NCBI GenBank assembly: GCA_016342745.1
Contig: JAEINT010000001.1
Span: forward strand, 434,001-498,000
Reading direction: 5' to 3'
Length of the DNA stretch: 64,000 nt
From: Labilibaculum sp.
GTDB taxonomy: Bacteria; Bacteroidota; Bacteroidia; Bacteroidales; Marinifilaceae
The translations under genes and the position numbers were made by a program. Shown one piece after another: positions 8,909 to 17,450 of the stretch. Position 1 is the stretch's first letter. Each line of letters starts with the position of its first letter. Under the pieces are notes generated by a model. That model was not told where the DNA came from and ran no database searches. It was given only the letters and a program-made list of their open reading frames with translations.

Positions 8909-9568
8909 ATGAATGCAAAATATCTTAAGAAAATTATTTTCGTTTTATTGGTACTCCAATCTAGTGTCTCGATTGCCCAAAATGAAGAAGGAGAGACCAA
9001 TCAGATTTCAGAATATGACACTTGGAATTATGGCATGACTTTTACAGTGCAAGCCGGAGTATGGATTCCCATGGGAGATTTAAAAAAGACTTTTACAAGC
9101 AGTCCAAATCTGGGTTTTCGTTTTGGTGTTCCCGTATCGGAAAGCTTACGCGTTGATTTAGGAGCCAGTATTAATATGCCGCTCGATTCGAAGCATTTTG
9201 AATACAACGATAATGGTAATCGATTTCTTGCAAAATCTGAGGAAACAATAAATGGTATTTTGGGCGTGTGGTTGGCTCAGGAAACCCGATTTAACCATCG
9301 TTTTATTTTTAGCAGATATGTGGGACTTGGTGTTGGCTTTATTCAAACAGATACAAGGAAAAACGATACAGAGGACGAAAATGATGAATGGTTTGGTGTA
9401 GAAACCCTGAATATTAATTTCGGTCTTAGTATTAATCGAATTATTACTAATAAAAAAGCGATTGGTATATTTATTGAATACAATTACGCACCTTATGCAC
9501 TCTTTAATAAGGTTGAGGAAGGATTTGGGAATCGTTATGTAATAACAGGATTGCAATATCGATTTTAA
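8909..9568 (+). CDS. Small outer-membrane beta-barrel protein
   Basis: 219 residues with a signal peptide ending near VSIAQ. The mature part begins with an acidic linker, then shows repeated amphipathic beta strands containing GVWIPMG, LGFRFGVP and LRVDLGASI. It ends in ITGLQYRF, an aromatic C-terminus expected of a porin-like barrel of about eight strands. The length and strand pattern match the OmpA-like/outer membrane beta-barrel (PF13505-type) class common in this phylum. It follows the ChaN-like gene closely on the same strand. No specific ligand can be named. Confidence 0.65.
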   Translation: MNAKYLKKIIFVLLVLQSSVSIAQNEEGETNQISEYDTWNYGMTFTVQAGVWIPMGDLKKTFTSSPNLGFRFGVPVSESLRVDLGASINMPLDSKHFEYNDNGNRFLAKSEETINGILGVWLAQETRFNHRFIFSRYVGLGVGFIQTDTRKNDTEDENDEWFGVETLNINFGLSINRIITNKKAIGIFIEYNYAPYALFNKVEEGFGNRYVITGLQYRF

Positions 9569-9600
9569 GCCTAAGTACAATATAACATACTGCTTCTATT

Positions 9601-9815
9601 TTTTTGGGTAAAGTCCCCTTTAGGGGATTTAGGGGTAGTTAAAAAAGAGGACACCATGCTCTCTCTGATTTGTAACCTGAGCATATAAATTTCTATTGTT
9701 ATAAAAGGGATATGAGATCCCTAACTCCCAACCTGTAAATTGCAAATCTACCGGAGCCCCTAAGCTGCTGCGCGATTGTATCGCGTTCTATAATATTATT
9801 AAAATTAGAACCACA
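9601..9815. repeat. About 214-base palindrome-rich repeat, copy 1
   Basis: A nearly full-length copy lies at 14850-15063, and broken pieces lie at 17451-17561, 14091-14141 and 13295-13335. The unit is a chain of short palindromes: CCCCTTTAGGGG, an ATGCTC/GAGCAT pair, GGGATATGAGATCCC, an AATTGCAAAT-type palindrome and GCGCGAT/ATCGCG, followed by an AT-rich tail. It is noncoding and fits a compound REP-like (BIME-type) element. It fills most of the 329-base gap 9569-9897. Confidence 0.8.
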
Positions 9816-9828
9816 AGAGGTTTTTAGT

Positions 9829-9862
9829 AAAAAAAAGGAGCAAGCCTTTCGACTTACTCCTT
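9829..9862 (-). terminator. Terminator of the DUF6261-like gene
   Basis: Read on the minus strand, AAGGAG and CTCCTT form a stem with an internal AAG/CTT pair, followed by a run of eight T. It begins 36 bases after the stop of the minus-strand gene at 9898. Confidence 0.75.
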
Positions 9863-9897
9863 AGCATTAACCAAAACAATTAGTAAAAAACACAGAG

Positions 9898-10638
9898 TTA
9901 TTCGGCGACAGATTCTTCAAGTTCATTAGCCTTGCGAGTTTTGCGTGTACGAACTTTCATGTTCAATTTGCCAATAGCTTCGCAGGCCATTTTATATAGC
10001 GGTTCGTAGGTTTCAGGGAATACCTTCGATGAGGTTTGCAGGTAAGGAATCAGGTTTTCATTTATAATTTTACGAACCTCATGTTTTTGGGTCGATGGAG
10101 GAATAATGCTAAGCTTTTTAGATTCCAATTCGATTACCTTATCGTAAGCCGTTTTTAGCGATTCGCTCGATTTTGCGAGTTTCTGCACTCGATCCGATAC
10201 ACCAACTAGTCGTTTCACTTTCGCTTTAAATTTATCGCTAGCCAAATTGCTTAGTAACGAATTGCTCAATGAAATTTGCTTTTCGTAGCTTAAATTATGA
10301 AGCTCTAAATTGTGAGAACTGATTAACTCCCAAACATCTTCGGCATCTTGCGCTTGTTTGGCATTTGGCAAATAAATATTTGCTTTTACAAACTGCTTTA
10401 AGCATACAAAATCAGCATCGGCAGTTTCGTTTTCCTCATGCAGATTTTCCCTTAATACATCGCCATTTGTTTTTTCAATCCCTTGAGTTAGTACGCTATT
10501 TTCACTTGTTAAATCAGCAAGTACTTTGCTAATCATTACATCGCCCGATAAATCAACTTTGTTAAGTTCTTTAATAAGGCCGTTGGCTAATGTCTCTGTT
10601 TCGTTGCTGTTGCTATCGCGCAATACCGTTTTTTCCAT
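9898..10638 (-). CDS. DUF6261-like helical protein
   Basis: 246 residues, no signal peptide and no membrane segment, rich in Leu, Lys, Glu and Ser and almost entirely helical by pattern. The C-terminus is basic (KVRTRKTRKANE). The middle region, with VKRLVGVSDRVQKLAK and the late YEPLYKMACEAIGKL, resembles the DUF6261 family of the Bacteroidota, whose usual length is close to this. Members are often species-specific, multi-copy genes of unknown role. It stands alone between a repeat and a long noncoding stretch and has its own terminator. The family call is from memory of pattern, so moderate at best. Confidence 0.5.
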   Translation of the reverse strand: MEKTVLRDSNSNETETLANGLIKELNKVDLSGDVMISKVLADLTSENSVLTQGIEKTNGDVLRENLHEENETADADFVCLKQFVKANIYLPNAKQAQDAEDVWELISSHNLELHNLSYEKQISLSNSLLSNLASDKFKAKVKRLVGVSDRVQKLAKSSESLKTAYDKVIELESKKLSIIPPSTQKHEVRKIINENLIPYLQTSSKVFPETYEPLYKMACEAIGKLNMKVRTRKTRKANELEESVAE

Positions 10639-11599
10639 TTTTGAGTTTTAAAAGTGAAATGATTGTTTGCCCTTAAACAGTACATTTCAGATGAATTTAT
10701 TGGGTTATTTTTATCTGATCAGCCTTGAAATTAAGAAAATTATATCTAACAATAAAATTAATTATAAATAAATTATGATTTTTAGGATGTTTGATGTTCC
10801 ATTAAGTTGCACTTCATAATTAAAAATGATATTGTACAATAGGCTTGCTATCTACTGAAATATATAGTTAATTATGAGGTTTTGTTACGATAATTTTATT
10901 TCAAATATCAGCCTCTTTTTATAGGATTGTTTTTTTTAATCGGGCAGATGCTTCTTTTTCTTATGGCAGCTGAAATAAACTTGAGGCAAAATGGACGATT
11001 TTCGATCGGCACAAAGACTATCTTTGAGCTGAAAAGACCGTTTTTACAGCGATGTAGCCAATTTGCTTCACGGTTTTGCCAGTTCGCATCGTTCATTGGC
11101 CTGTTCGGTACAGCTTTTTGACAAGTCCGATTCGATATTTTACATTTTACTTGAAGAAAACAGCAGTTCTGATACAAAAAGGGTCGTTTTTATTGAAGAA
11201 AACAAGCTTTCGCGACCCGAATTGCTCATTTTAGGTGAGGGGAAGACTGTTTTCGATGCAAAAACACCAACTCTGTTCAAGTTTACGATAGGCTCCTATA
11301 CAACATCTACCAACACCAAATAGGGAAGGTCCAATTTCGATCGAAATTGATCAGTTCAAGTGAAAATAATTAAAAAAAGGATTTCTTATTGTTGATATCA
11401 CAAACAAAATGGATAAAGACGATTTTAAAAGCTGACTTATCAACAGTATTGTTAATAAGTGTGTGCTTCGAATTGATTATAATTTGTAAATTTGGAATTG
11501 AGAAATTGAAAAAGTGTATCGTATTGCCCTATATGGGTCGGTAAATACACTTTTTGATAGAATTACAAACGAAATAAAGCCCATTGGTTTTATTTAGAA
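10639..11599. other. Noncoding stretch of about 960 bases before the cassette-like region
   Basis: Short open frames occur on both strands at 10908-11323 and overlap one another, but none has a credible start context, composition or domain. The centre (about 10940-11330) is richer in GC than its AT-rich flanks and contains recurring GATCG and TTTTCGAT words, which could be the remains of a decayed gene. I see no RNA gene and no transposase fragment. Confidence 0.4.
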
Positions 11600-11608
11600 G
11601 TTGTACGT
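11600..11608 (+). other. Left border of cassette-like unit 1
   Basis: GTTGTACGT here is the exact reverse complement of ACGTACAAC at 12589-12597, just after the gene that follows. Identical matching of a unit's left border with the start of its own trailing palindrome is what integron cassette exchange leaves behind. The bases before it lack the ATAGCC-type arm seen at the next border. Confidence 0.5.
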
Positions 11609-11643
11609 CAGTATCAGTAATTACAACTTTAAGAAATATTTAT

Positions 11644-12579
11644 ATGAAAAAAAAACACTCATTGGGGACTATTTATATTTTTATCACAGCAATATATATG
11701 CTTTCGTGTTCTAATAACATGGAAAAAAAACCAAAAATTGATCCAATTGTTAACCTTAACTTAAGTGCTAATATCATGCCTAATATCACTTATCACGTTG
11801 TAGATGGTCATGAAATAAAATTAGATGTTATTGCACCCCGCATATATCTTGGGGAAGACCCTTGGTACAAATATGAAGGTAAAAAAAGACCGGTTTTATT
11901 ATTTATGCATGGGGGTGGTTGGCTAAGTGGGGATAAAGCTGCATCCACAATTGATTTAATGCCATATGCAGCTCGAAAATGGGCTATCGTAAATATTAAT
12001 TATCGATTAGGCGATATTGCAAAAGCACCAGCCTCAGTAATTGATGCAAGAAAAGCTCTTGAATGGATATATGAAAACTCTGACAATTATTATTTTGATA
12101 CAAATAACATAGTTGTTGCAGGAGAATCTGCTGGTGCTCAACTTGCATTAATGACAGGACTTTTAGAAAAAAATGATTCAGTTTGTGGGGCTAAATATGT
12201 TGTTGAAAAAGATTATAAAGTAAATGCCATTATTAATTGGAATGGATCTGCAAACTTAATGTATCCTGAATTTAAAAATCATCCTTGGCTCGATCCCAAA
12301 GATAACTTTGAAACAGCTGCAAAATCTCTGTCTCCAATTAACTATTTAAGTAAAAACAGTCCTCCAATTATCTCTGTTCAAGGCACAAATGATCCTTTTA
12401 TCCCGATTGAGGCTTCTGAAAAACTTCATGAATCATGCAACAAGATTGGAATAAAGAATAAACTAGTTAAAATTAAAGGAAAAGGACATGGTAATTTTAG
12501 TGCCGAAGAACGGACTTATATTTATAATGAAATTTGGAAATTTCTTGAAGAAACAGGAATAAAAACTTCAGGAGAATAG
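11644..12579 (+). CDS. Alpha/beta-hydrolase esterase lipoprotein
   Basis: 311 residues from the ATG at 11644. An earlier in-frame ATG at 11584 would put 20 extra residues before the signal and would start upstream of the unit border. The lipoprotein signal ends in MLSC. The fold is the HSL/BD-FAE-like alpha/beta hydrolase: oxyanion motif HGGGW, nucleophile motif GESAG (Ser), acid loop GTNDPF and a late KGHGNF histidine. It is probably a carboxylesterase or deacetylase tethered to the membrane; substrate unknown. It is the only gene in cassette-like unit 1, bordered by GTTGTACGT and ACGTACAAC, and is AT-rich compared with older neighbours, which suggests transfer. Confidence 0.8.
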   Translation: MKKKHSLGTIYIFITAIYMLSCSNNMEKKPKIDPIVNLNLSANIMPNITYHVVDGHEIKLDVIAPRIYLGEDPWYKYEGKKRPVLLFMHGGGWLSGDKAASTIDLMPYAARKWAIVNINYRLGDIAKAPASVIDARKALEWIYENSDNYYFDTNNIVVAGESAGAQLALMTGLLEKNDSVCGAKYVVEKDYKVNAIINWNGSANLMYPEFKNHPWLDPKDNFETAAKSLSPINYLSKNSPPIISVQGTNDPFIPIEASEKLHESCNKIGIKNKLVKIKGKGHGNFSAEERTYIYNEIWKFLEETGIKTSGE

Positions 12580-12588
12580 AAATACCGA

Positions 12589-12725
12589 ACGTACAACAAT
12601 GGCTATAAATAATTGCTTGGTTCTCGCCTACTTCTGAAAATCCTCGCGGATTTTCAGTTTGGTGTGAACTTGCAAAGTTATGTGCTAAACCACGCAACTA
12701 CTCATAGCCGAGACCGTTGTAGGGC
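12589..12725 (+). repeat. Large folded palindrome (attC-like recombination site candidate)
   Basis: The left arm has ACAAC, GGCTAT (12601-12606) and TTGCTTGGTT (12613-12622). The right arm has AACCACGCAA (12688-12697, nine of ten pair), ATAGCC (12704-12709) and GTTGT (12716-12720). In the middle CTGAAAATCC (12634-12643) and GGATTTTCAG (12648-12657) form a perfect ten-pair stem with a TCGC loop. The layout (outer arms with inner boxes and a central hairpin) is that of a long attC site. The border boxes read GTACAAC and GTTGTAG, not the classical RYYYAAC/GTTRRRY, so a different recombinase would be implied. Confidence 0.6.
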
Positions 12726-12749
12726 ATTAATGCAAAAGAACAATAATTA

Positions 12750-13250
12750 ATGGGCGGAAATAAGAAAAAAAAGAAAGTTCAAAATAATAGGAGTAAAAAG
12801 CATAATACAAAACAATTAGGATTAAGAAAGAGAGTAAAAATAGCCTTTATACTAATTGGATTATTTAGTCCTTTATTCGTTTATATCTTCTTTAAAAATC
12901 AAGAACGAAAAGAATTATTAGAAAATGACTCTTTTCAGACCGTTGCTTTTATAGAATATTTAAAGCCAAGACAAAGAAAAGGAATAAATGGAAGTGTGGA
13001 TGTCATATATTTTAAATTTATACATGGAGATACCGTTGTTCACTCAATAAAACAAACTATGGCCGGTCGAATTTCAAGTAAAGCCATAAAAATTGGAAAT
13101 GCTTATGAATTGACTGTAGTAAATTCGGATAATGATATTTTTAAACTAAATATTGATAAAAGAATTGATAGTTGTTATAGTAACGTTGGAGTGAAATGTC
13201 ACAAATACAAATCTGAAAGACATAAACAAAACATTAAGAACAAGAGATAA
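12750..13250 (+). CDS. Small single-pass membrane protein, unknown function (cassette-like unit 2)
   Basis: 166 residues. The first 30 are strongly basic (GGNKKKKKVQNN), followed by one membrane helix at about residues 31-49. The remaining 115 residues should then lie outside the cytoplasm. That part has beta-rich segments (DVIYFKFIHGDTVV), two late cysteines (CYSNVGVKC) and a basic tail. I do not recognise the family. It is bordered by GTTGTAGGGC (12716-12725) and GCCCTACAAC (13252-13261), exact reverse complements, so it is the second unit of a cassette-like pair. Codons are A/T-rich. A mobile cassette gene of unknown function is the most economical reading. Confidence 0.6.
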   Translation: MGGNKKKKKVQNNRSKKHNTKQLGLRKRVKIAFILIGLFSPLFVYIFFKNQERKELLENDSFQTVAFIEYLKPRQRKGINGSVDVIYFKFIHGDTVVHSIKQTMAGRISSKAIKIGNAYELTVVNSDNDIFKLNIDKRIDSCYSNVGVKCHKYKSERHKQNIKNKR

Positions 13251-13251
13251 C

Positions 13252-13282
13252 GCCCTACAACAAAAGTTAAAATTAAAGGGCG
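13252..13282 (+). other. Right border of unit 2 with truncated palindrome
   Basis: GCCCTACAAC (13252-13261), directly after the stop codon, matches the left border of this unit in reverse complement. Instead of a full 130-base palindrome, only about 15 bases follow before AGGGCG (13277-13282), which can pair with CGCCCT at 13251-13256. This looks like the remnant of a deleted folded site. Confidence 0.45.
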
Positions 13283-13294
13283 GTGACACCCCTT

Positions 13295-13335
13295 GCTAGC
13301 GCGAGCTTGTAGCTCGTGTTCTGCAAGTGCAGAAA
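13295..13335. repeat. REP-like hairpin pair (fragment of the 214-base family)
   Basis: CGAGCT/AGCTCG (13302-13316) and CTGCA/TGCAG (13321-13332) form adjacent hairpins. The position and wording recall the GCGCGAT/ATCGCG end of the larger repeats, and the AT-rich tail with TTAGAAC follows at about 13386. Confidence 0.5.
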
Positions 13336-13454
13336 ATATAAATTGTAAATGAACCATTACATTGCCTTCTTTAGTATAATAAAGTTAGAACTACACAAAG
13401 CTTGTCCGGTTAAGCCAGCAAGTAATTTATGAAACCATATAAAAAAAATATTTT

Positions 13455-14081
13455 ATGAAATCTTATTTAAGTCTTCTTGCATTCTTTTCTATAATCTTTA
13501 TTTCTTGCGAAAGCGAAATAAAAGTAGCTTGTGTTGGCGACAGTATCACCAACGGCGGAGGAAAGAATCAATCATCTTTTTATCCATCTCAATTGGATAT
13601 TTTATTAGGTGAAGGTTATCAGGTGTTGAACTGTGGGGAAAGTGGAGCCACCATGCAAAGCGATGGAAATAAACCTTATTGGAATCAAAAAGATTTGCAC
13701 AATGTGTTTGTGTATGCACCAGATATTGTTGTAATAATGCTTGGTACAAACGATTCTAAAACTAATAATTGGAATGCTTCCAGTTATGAACGCGATTACC
13801 AATTAATGATTGATACATTAAATACTCTGGCTTCCAAACCACAAATTTACCTTTGTTCTCCACCTCCTGCCTACAGCTCTGCTTGGAGTATTAGCGATTC
13901 AACAATTCGTTATGATGTTATTCCAATAGTTGAAGGAATTGCAAAAAGGAATAATCTTCAAATAATTGATGTTTATAATGGAATGACCCAAATGTCTGAT
14001 TTATTCCCTGATGGAATCCACCCAAACGAAAAGGGGATTAACATTATGGCTGAAATTGTTGCAAAAAGCATTGATAAATAA
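13455..14081 (+). CDS. SGNH/GDSL-type esterase lipoprotein
   Basis: 208 residues with a lipoprotein signal ending FISC. The four SGNH blocks are visible: VACVGDSITNG (Ser nucleophile, block I), NCGESG (block II Gly), MLGTNDSK (block III Asn) and LFPDGIHPNEKG (block V Asp and His). The family includes carbohydrate O-acetyl esterases, and a role in trimming acetyl groups from external glycans is a reasonable inference. The gene stands between two REP-like fragments, which suggests an insertion-prone locus. It has no obvious operon partner. Confidence 0.85.
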   Translation: MKSYLSLLAFFSIIFISCESEIKVACVGDSITNGGGKNQSSFYPSQLDILLGEGYQVLNCGESGATMQSDGNKPYWNQKDLHNVFVYAPDIVVIMLGTNDSKTNNWNASSYERDYQLMIDTLNTLASKPQIYLCSPPPAYSSAWSISDSTIRYDVIPIVEGIAKRNNLQIIDVYNGMTQMSDLFPDGIHPNEKGINIMAEIVAKSIDK

Positions 14082-14090
14082 GTAGAATAA

Positions 14091-14141
14091 CCCCCGCTGG
14101 TGCGCGACTGTATAGCGTTCCTTATTTGCAATAAAGAATCT
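14091..14141. repeat. REP-like fragment after the SGNH gene
   Basis: The words CCCCGCTGGTGCGCGACTGTATAGCG and following TTATT/AATAA stem resemble the right end of the 214-base repeat, with several substitutions. Only this end is present. It lies between the SGNH gene and the next coding region. Confidence 0.45.
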
Positions 14142-14147
14142 AATTAA

Positions 14148-14693
14148 ATGAAAGAAGGCAAAACCAAAAGTGTTGCTTATAAAATATCCATTAACCTTGC
14201 TTGGTTGAGTATAGATCGGTATTCTCGTATTTATGAAATTCCAGAGGGAAGCAGTCTAATTATGCCAGGATTAAAATATAGCTTAATTACCATGTTTTTG
14301 GGCTGGTGGGGTTTTTCTCCACCGCGATTTAAAGGGACATACGGATTCGGACCAAGCGAAAGCTTTAGGAAAGCACTAAAGGCAATACATACAAATTTTT
14401 CGGGAGGTGAAGATGTTTCCAAGATGGTTTCGGAAAATGCATTCGATGACAGAACAAATTTTGTTTGGAATAATCTGCTGCGAAAAACATGTGAGGTAAT
14501 AGGGAAAGAAGAAGTCGATATTGTACTTGAAATTCAAGATGCATACAATAAGCTAAATACGGATACTTATTCTGTTGAAAATATAGATTTCATTTTGGAG
14601 AATCTTGATGAGGTGAATATTAACAACATTACCAACACCGAAATTGAAGATGTATTTGATGCTTTGAAATTATACAAGAAAGAAGAACAATAA
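14148..14693 (+). CDS. Hypothetical protein, unknown family
   Basis: 181 residues without a signal peptide. A hydrophobic patch at about residues 40-56 (KYSLITMFLGWWGFSP) is too short and interrupted for a confident membrane helix. The C-terminal half is acidic and helical (residues 95-181), containing NNLLRKTCEVIGKEEVD and a KKEEQ tail. The body codes well, with codon use like nearby genes, and a strong terminator follows, so I take it as real. I do not recognise the family. No neighbour gives a functional hint. Confidence 0.55.
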   Translation: MKEGKTKSVAYKISINLAWLSIDRYSRIYEIPEGSSLIMPGLKYSLITMFLGWWGFSPPRFKGTYGFGPSESFRKALKAIHTNFSGGEDVSKMVSENAFDDRTNFVWNNLLRKTCEVIGKEEVDIVLEIQDAYNKLNTDTYSVENIDFILENLDEVNINNITNTEIEDVFDALKLYKKEEQ

Positions 14694-14738
14694 AGTAATG
14701 TCAACTTTCTGAAAGTTTGAAAACGAATACACAAACAA

Positions 14739-14766
14739 AGAGCCCCACATTGTGAGGCTCTTTTTG
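14739..14766 (+). terminator. Rho-independent terminator
   Basis: AGAGCC and GGCTCT form the stem with inner CAC/GTG pairs around an ATT loop, followed by five T. It ends the transcript of the hypothetical gene 46 bases upstream. Confidence 0.85.
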
Positions 14767-14849
14767 TTTGTATATTCTTAATTTCAATAGCTATTTTTTA
14801 CCCCAAACCCCTAAAGGGGCTTATGTATAATGTAATCCACTACTTTAAA

Positions 14850-15063
14850 TTTTTGGGTAAAGTCCCCTTTAGGGGATTTAGGGGTAGTTAAAAAAGAGGA
14901 CCCCATGCTCCCTCAGATTTGTAACCTGAGCATATAAATTTCTATTGTTCTAAAAGGGATATGAGATCCCAAACACCGAACCTGTAAATTGCAAATTTAC
15001 AGGAGCCCCTAAGCTCGTGCGCGATTCTATCGCGTTCTCTAGTATTCTATAGTTACAACCACA
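14850..15063. repeat. About 214-base palindrome-rich repeat, copy 2
   Basis: Aligned end to end with the copy at 9601-9815, in the same orientation and nearly the same length. Here the third palindrome is perfect (CCTGTAAATT ... AAATTTACAGG). A short inverted CCCCTAAAGGGG piece lies just upstream at about 14808, and a further ACACGAT/ATCGTGC hairpin follows. This and the terminator fill the 467-base gap 14694-15160. Confidence 0.8.
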
Positions 15064-15160
15064 CGATACAATCGTGCGGTAGCCTTGGTTCCATTAAAAA
15101 GCCAAAAGTAGGGGACAAGGGCATCAAGGTATTTTTCTATGGCATAGGATGGCTTATCAC

Positions 15161-17326
15161 TTATTTAGAAATGAAATTGGTATTGTTTATGGGAAGGGTA
15201 AACGAAACAGTTGTTCCTTCGCCAAATTCGCTTTCAATTGATAAAATCCCTTTGTTTTTTTCAATAAAATCTTTTACAAGAATTAAGCCCAGCCCCGTAC
15301 TTTGCTCGTCTTCGGTTCCCTTGGTGTGAAATGTGTTGCTTATTTCAAATATTTTTAAGAGGTTTTCTTTTTTTATGCCCACCCCATTATCAATAATTTG
15401 AACAAGAGCTGTATCCTTGTTTTTGATCTCCGATTTTACAAGGATTGTACCATCGCGCTGTGTAAACTTAATGGCATTGCTAATAATGTTACGTACAATG
15501 GTTTGTAGCATGTTTAAGTCGGCAAGTACCGAAATTGGCTTGTTTAATTCGAGTCTGATGTCGATTTGTTTATTGTCGGCCGATTGTTTTAGGTTCTTTA
15601 GTTCATGATGAAAAACATCGTCAAGCACTAGCACTGTTGGTGTGTATTCTATTTTACCCACTTGCGACTGTGCCCATATAAGCAGGTTTTCGAGAAGCTT
15701 ACTTACATTTACTGCCGATTTATGCAAAATAGATAACAATTTTTTAAGTTCATCCATGCTAAAATTATCGAAGCTGGAATTAAGATGCTCGAGCAGAGCG
15801 GCAAGGGTTCCTGTAGGACCGCGTAAATCGTGTCCAATAATTGTAAAAAATTTATCTTTGGCTGCATTTATTTCGTGTAATTCGGAGTTTTTATGGCGCA
15901 GTTTATAGTAAAAATAGTAAATGATTGTTGCAATTAAAAGGATCAGTATAATCACTAAAATCATCCCATTGCGAGTGGTCTTTTGCTGTTTAATATTTAA
16001 GGCATTAATTTTATTCTGCTTTTCGAGTCCTGCTATCTGCTGGTTTTTTTCATCAATTTCGTAAATTGTTTGCAGCTGTTCTGTTTTTATAAAAGCATTA
16101 CCCGAAAGAATTAAACTCTGAATCTCGATTTGTTTGTTTTTACAACGAATGGCATTTTTATAATCTTTTACTGCTAAATACGCCTCGCCCAATCTTGAAT
16201 AAATTTCTAACTCAATTTTTTTCTGGTTGTTTGATATGGCTAGTTCTAGCCCTCGGTAAATGGTTTCGAACCCTTTCTCTACACGGCCTCTTTTAATATG
16301 GGTTAATCCCAAGTATTCATAAGTGCTGGGTAGACTTCGTCGGTAATTGCCTGCTTCTTGCAGCTGTACGGCTTGGTTTAAATGCTTTTCTGCCAGTTTA
16401 TAATTACCCATGGCATATTCTATTTTACCCAGATTTTTATGCACATTCGATATGCCTAGGGAAGAGGAAGCGTTTGTGTGTATTTTTAGCGTGTAAGCAA
16501 TGTTTTTACGGGCTTCTTCGAAATTGCCCAATTCTAAATAAAGTAAGGCGATCTGCTCGTAACACATGGCTACGCCATTATGGTTGCCATCGAGAGTTGC
16601 CTGTTTCAGGTAAATAGCAAGAGCTTCCTGCGTATAATCGAGCGCAATGTCTGGAACTTTTAAATTAAAGTATATCTGCCCCAGTAAAAAAGCCGACCAT
16701 GCACTCCCTTCAATAAAATTTGCTTTTGTATAATTTAGTTTTGCTTTTATGATGTACTCAATAGCACGATCGTACAGCCCGTTCATTCTAAAAGTAGAGC
16801 CCATCATAGAGTACGAAGCACCCATTGTCTTGAAATTTTTCGACTGCCGGCAGGCTTGGATAGCCGCATTAAACGACTCAAGAGCTACAATATTTTCACC
16901 CATTCTGTATTTATTCACGCCAATATTGTGCAGTATTTCTCCTTTGTATAAAGAGTATTCAGACGCTTCTTCCAGCAATAATGCACTTTCAAAATAGGCA
17001 ACCGACTGCGAATTATCTATTCTTAGATAGATATCTCCAAGGGTTAAATAAGCGCGCATTATCAGGTTGTTATCCTTGGCTTTAGTTGCGTTGTGTAATG
17101 CCGAATTAGCTAGGTTTTTTGCCTCGTCAACCTTGCTATATTTAACCTGGCGCGCCAGATCGAGTTGAATGGCAATTTTAGCTGTTCCCGTTTTAGTAGC
17201 CAATAAAGTGCGCAAGCTGTCGGTGCTTGTAATTGCACTGTTCTGACTGTAAACATCTGTTGAAAGGAGTAGTAAATGGAATAAGATAAGTAATGGCCAA
17301 ATTTTAATATAGGTATTTTTATGCAT
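15161..17326 (-). CDS. TPR-containing sensor histidine kinase
   Basis: 721 residues. A signal peptide (ending VYSQ) exports a long periplasmic sensor of at least seven tetratricopeptide-type helical repeats (about residues 30-400). A coiled segment, a membrane helix (about 455-476) and a cytoplasmic kinase core follow. The H-box is FFTIIGHDLRGP, the N-box NIISNAIKFT, and the ATP lid has DNGVGI and STGLGL. This is a common Bacteroidota sensor layout. There is no receiver domain and no response regulator nearby, so it is an orphan. Its stimulus is unknown; the TPRs suggest protein or peptide sensing, which is inference. Confidence 0.9.
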   Translation of the reverse strand: MHKNTYIKIWPLLILFHLLLLSTDVYSQNSAITSTDSLRTLLATKTGTAKIAIQLDLARQVKYSKVDEAKNLANSALHNATKAKDNNLIMRAYLTLGDIYLRIDNSQSVAYFESALLLEEASEYSLYKGEILHNIGVNKYRMGENIVALESFNAAIQACRQSKNFKTMGASYSMMGSTFRMNGLYDRAIEYIIKAKLNYTKANFIEGSAWSAFLLGQIYFNLKVPDIALDYTQEALAIYLKQATLDGNHNGVAMCYEQIALLYLELGNFEEARKNIAYTLKIHTNASSSLGISNVHKNLGKIEYAMGNYKLAEKHLNQAVQLQEAGNYRRSLPSTYEYLGLTHIKRGRVEKGFETIYRGLELAISNNQKKIELEIYSRLGEAYLAVKDYKNAIRCKNKQIEIQSLILSGNAFIKTEQLQTIYEIDEKNQQIAGLEKQNKINALNIKQQKTTRNGMILVIILILLIATIIYYFYYKLRHKNSELHEINAAKDKFFTIIGHDLRGPTGTLAALLEHLNSSFDNFSMDELKKLLSILHKSAVNVSKLLENLLIWAQSQVGKIEYTPTVLVLDDVFHHELKNLKQSADNKQIDIRLELNKPISVLADLNMLQTIVRNIISNAIKFTQRDGTILVKSEIKNKDTALVQIIDNGVGIKKENLLKIFEISNTFHTKGTEDEQSTGLGLILVKDFIEKNKGILSIESEFGEGTTVSFTLPINNTNFISK

Positions 17327-17450
17327 GCAGTATCGATTAAAAACAACAGGAAGTTTATGTGATTAAAGGTAGCGTAAATTATGATTATTCTAATAATGGC
17401 GACCTTAATTTTAGATCATGATTTTTAATGCTGCCACAGAATTAATTTGT

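Noticed and set aside
10908-11323. Overlapping open frames of 64-89 codons on both strands
   Set aside because: They overlap one another on opposite strands, lack start context and domains, and their composition follows that of a GC-richer noncoding patch.
12589-12725. Classical integron attC site
   Set aside because: The folded shape fits, but the border boxes do not match RYYYAAC/GTTRRRY and no IntI gene is in the window, so only an attC-like candidate is reported.
9601-15063. CRISPR array
   Set aside because: The palindromic repeats are far apart, long and modular, with no regular spacers and no cas gene.
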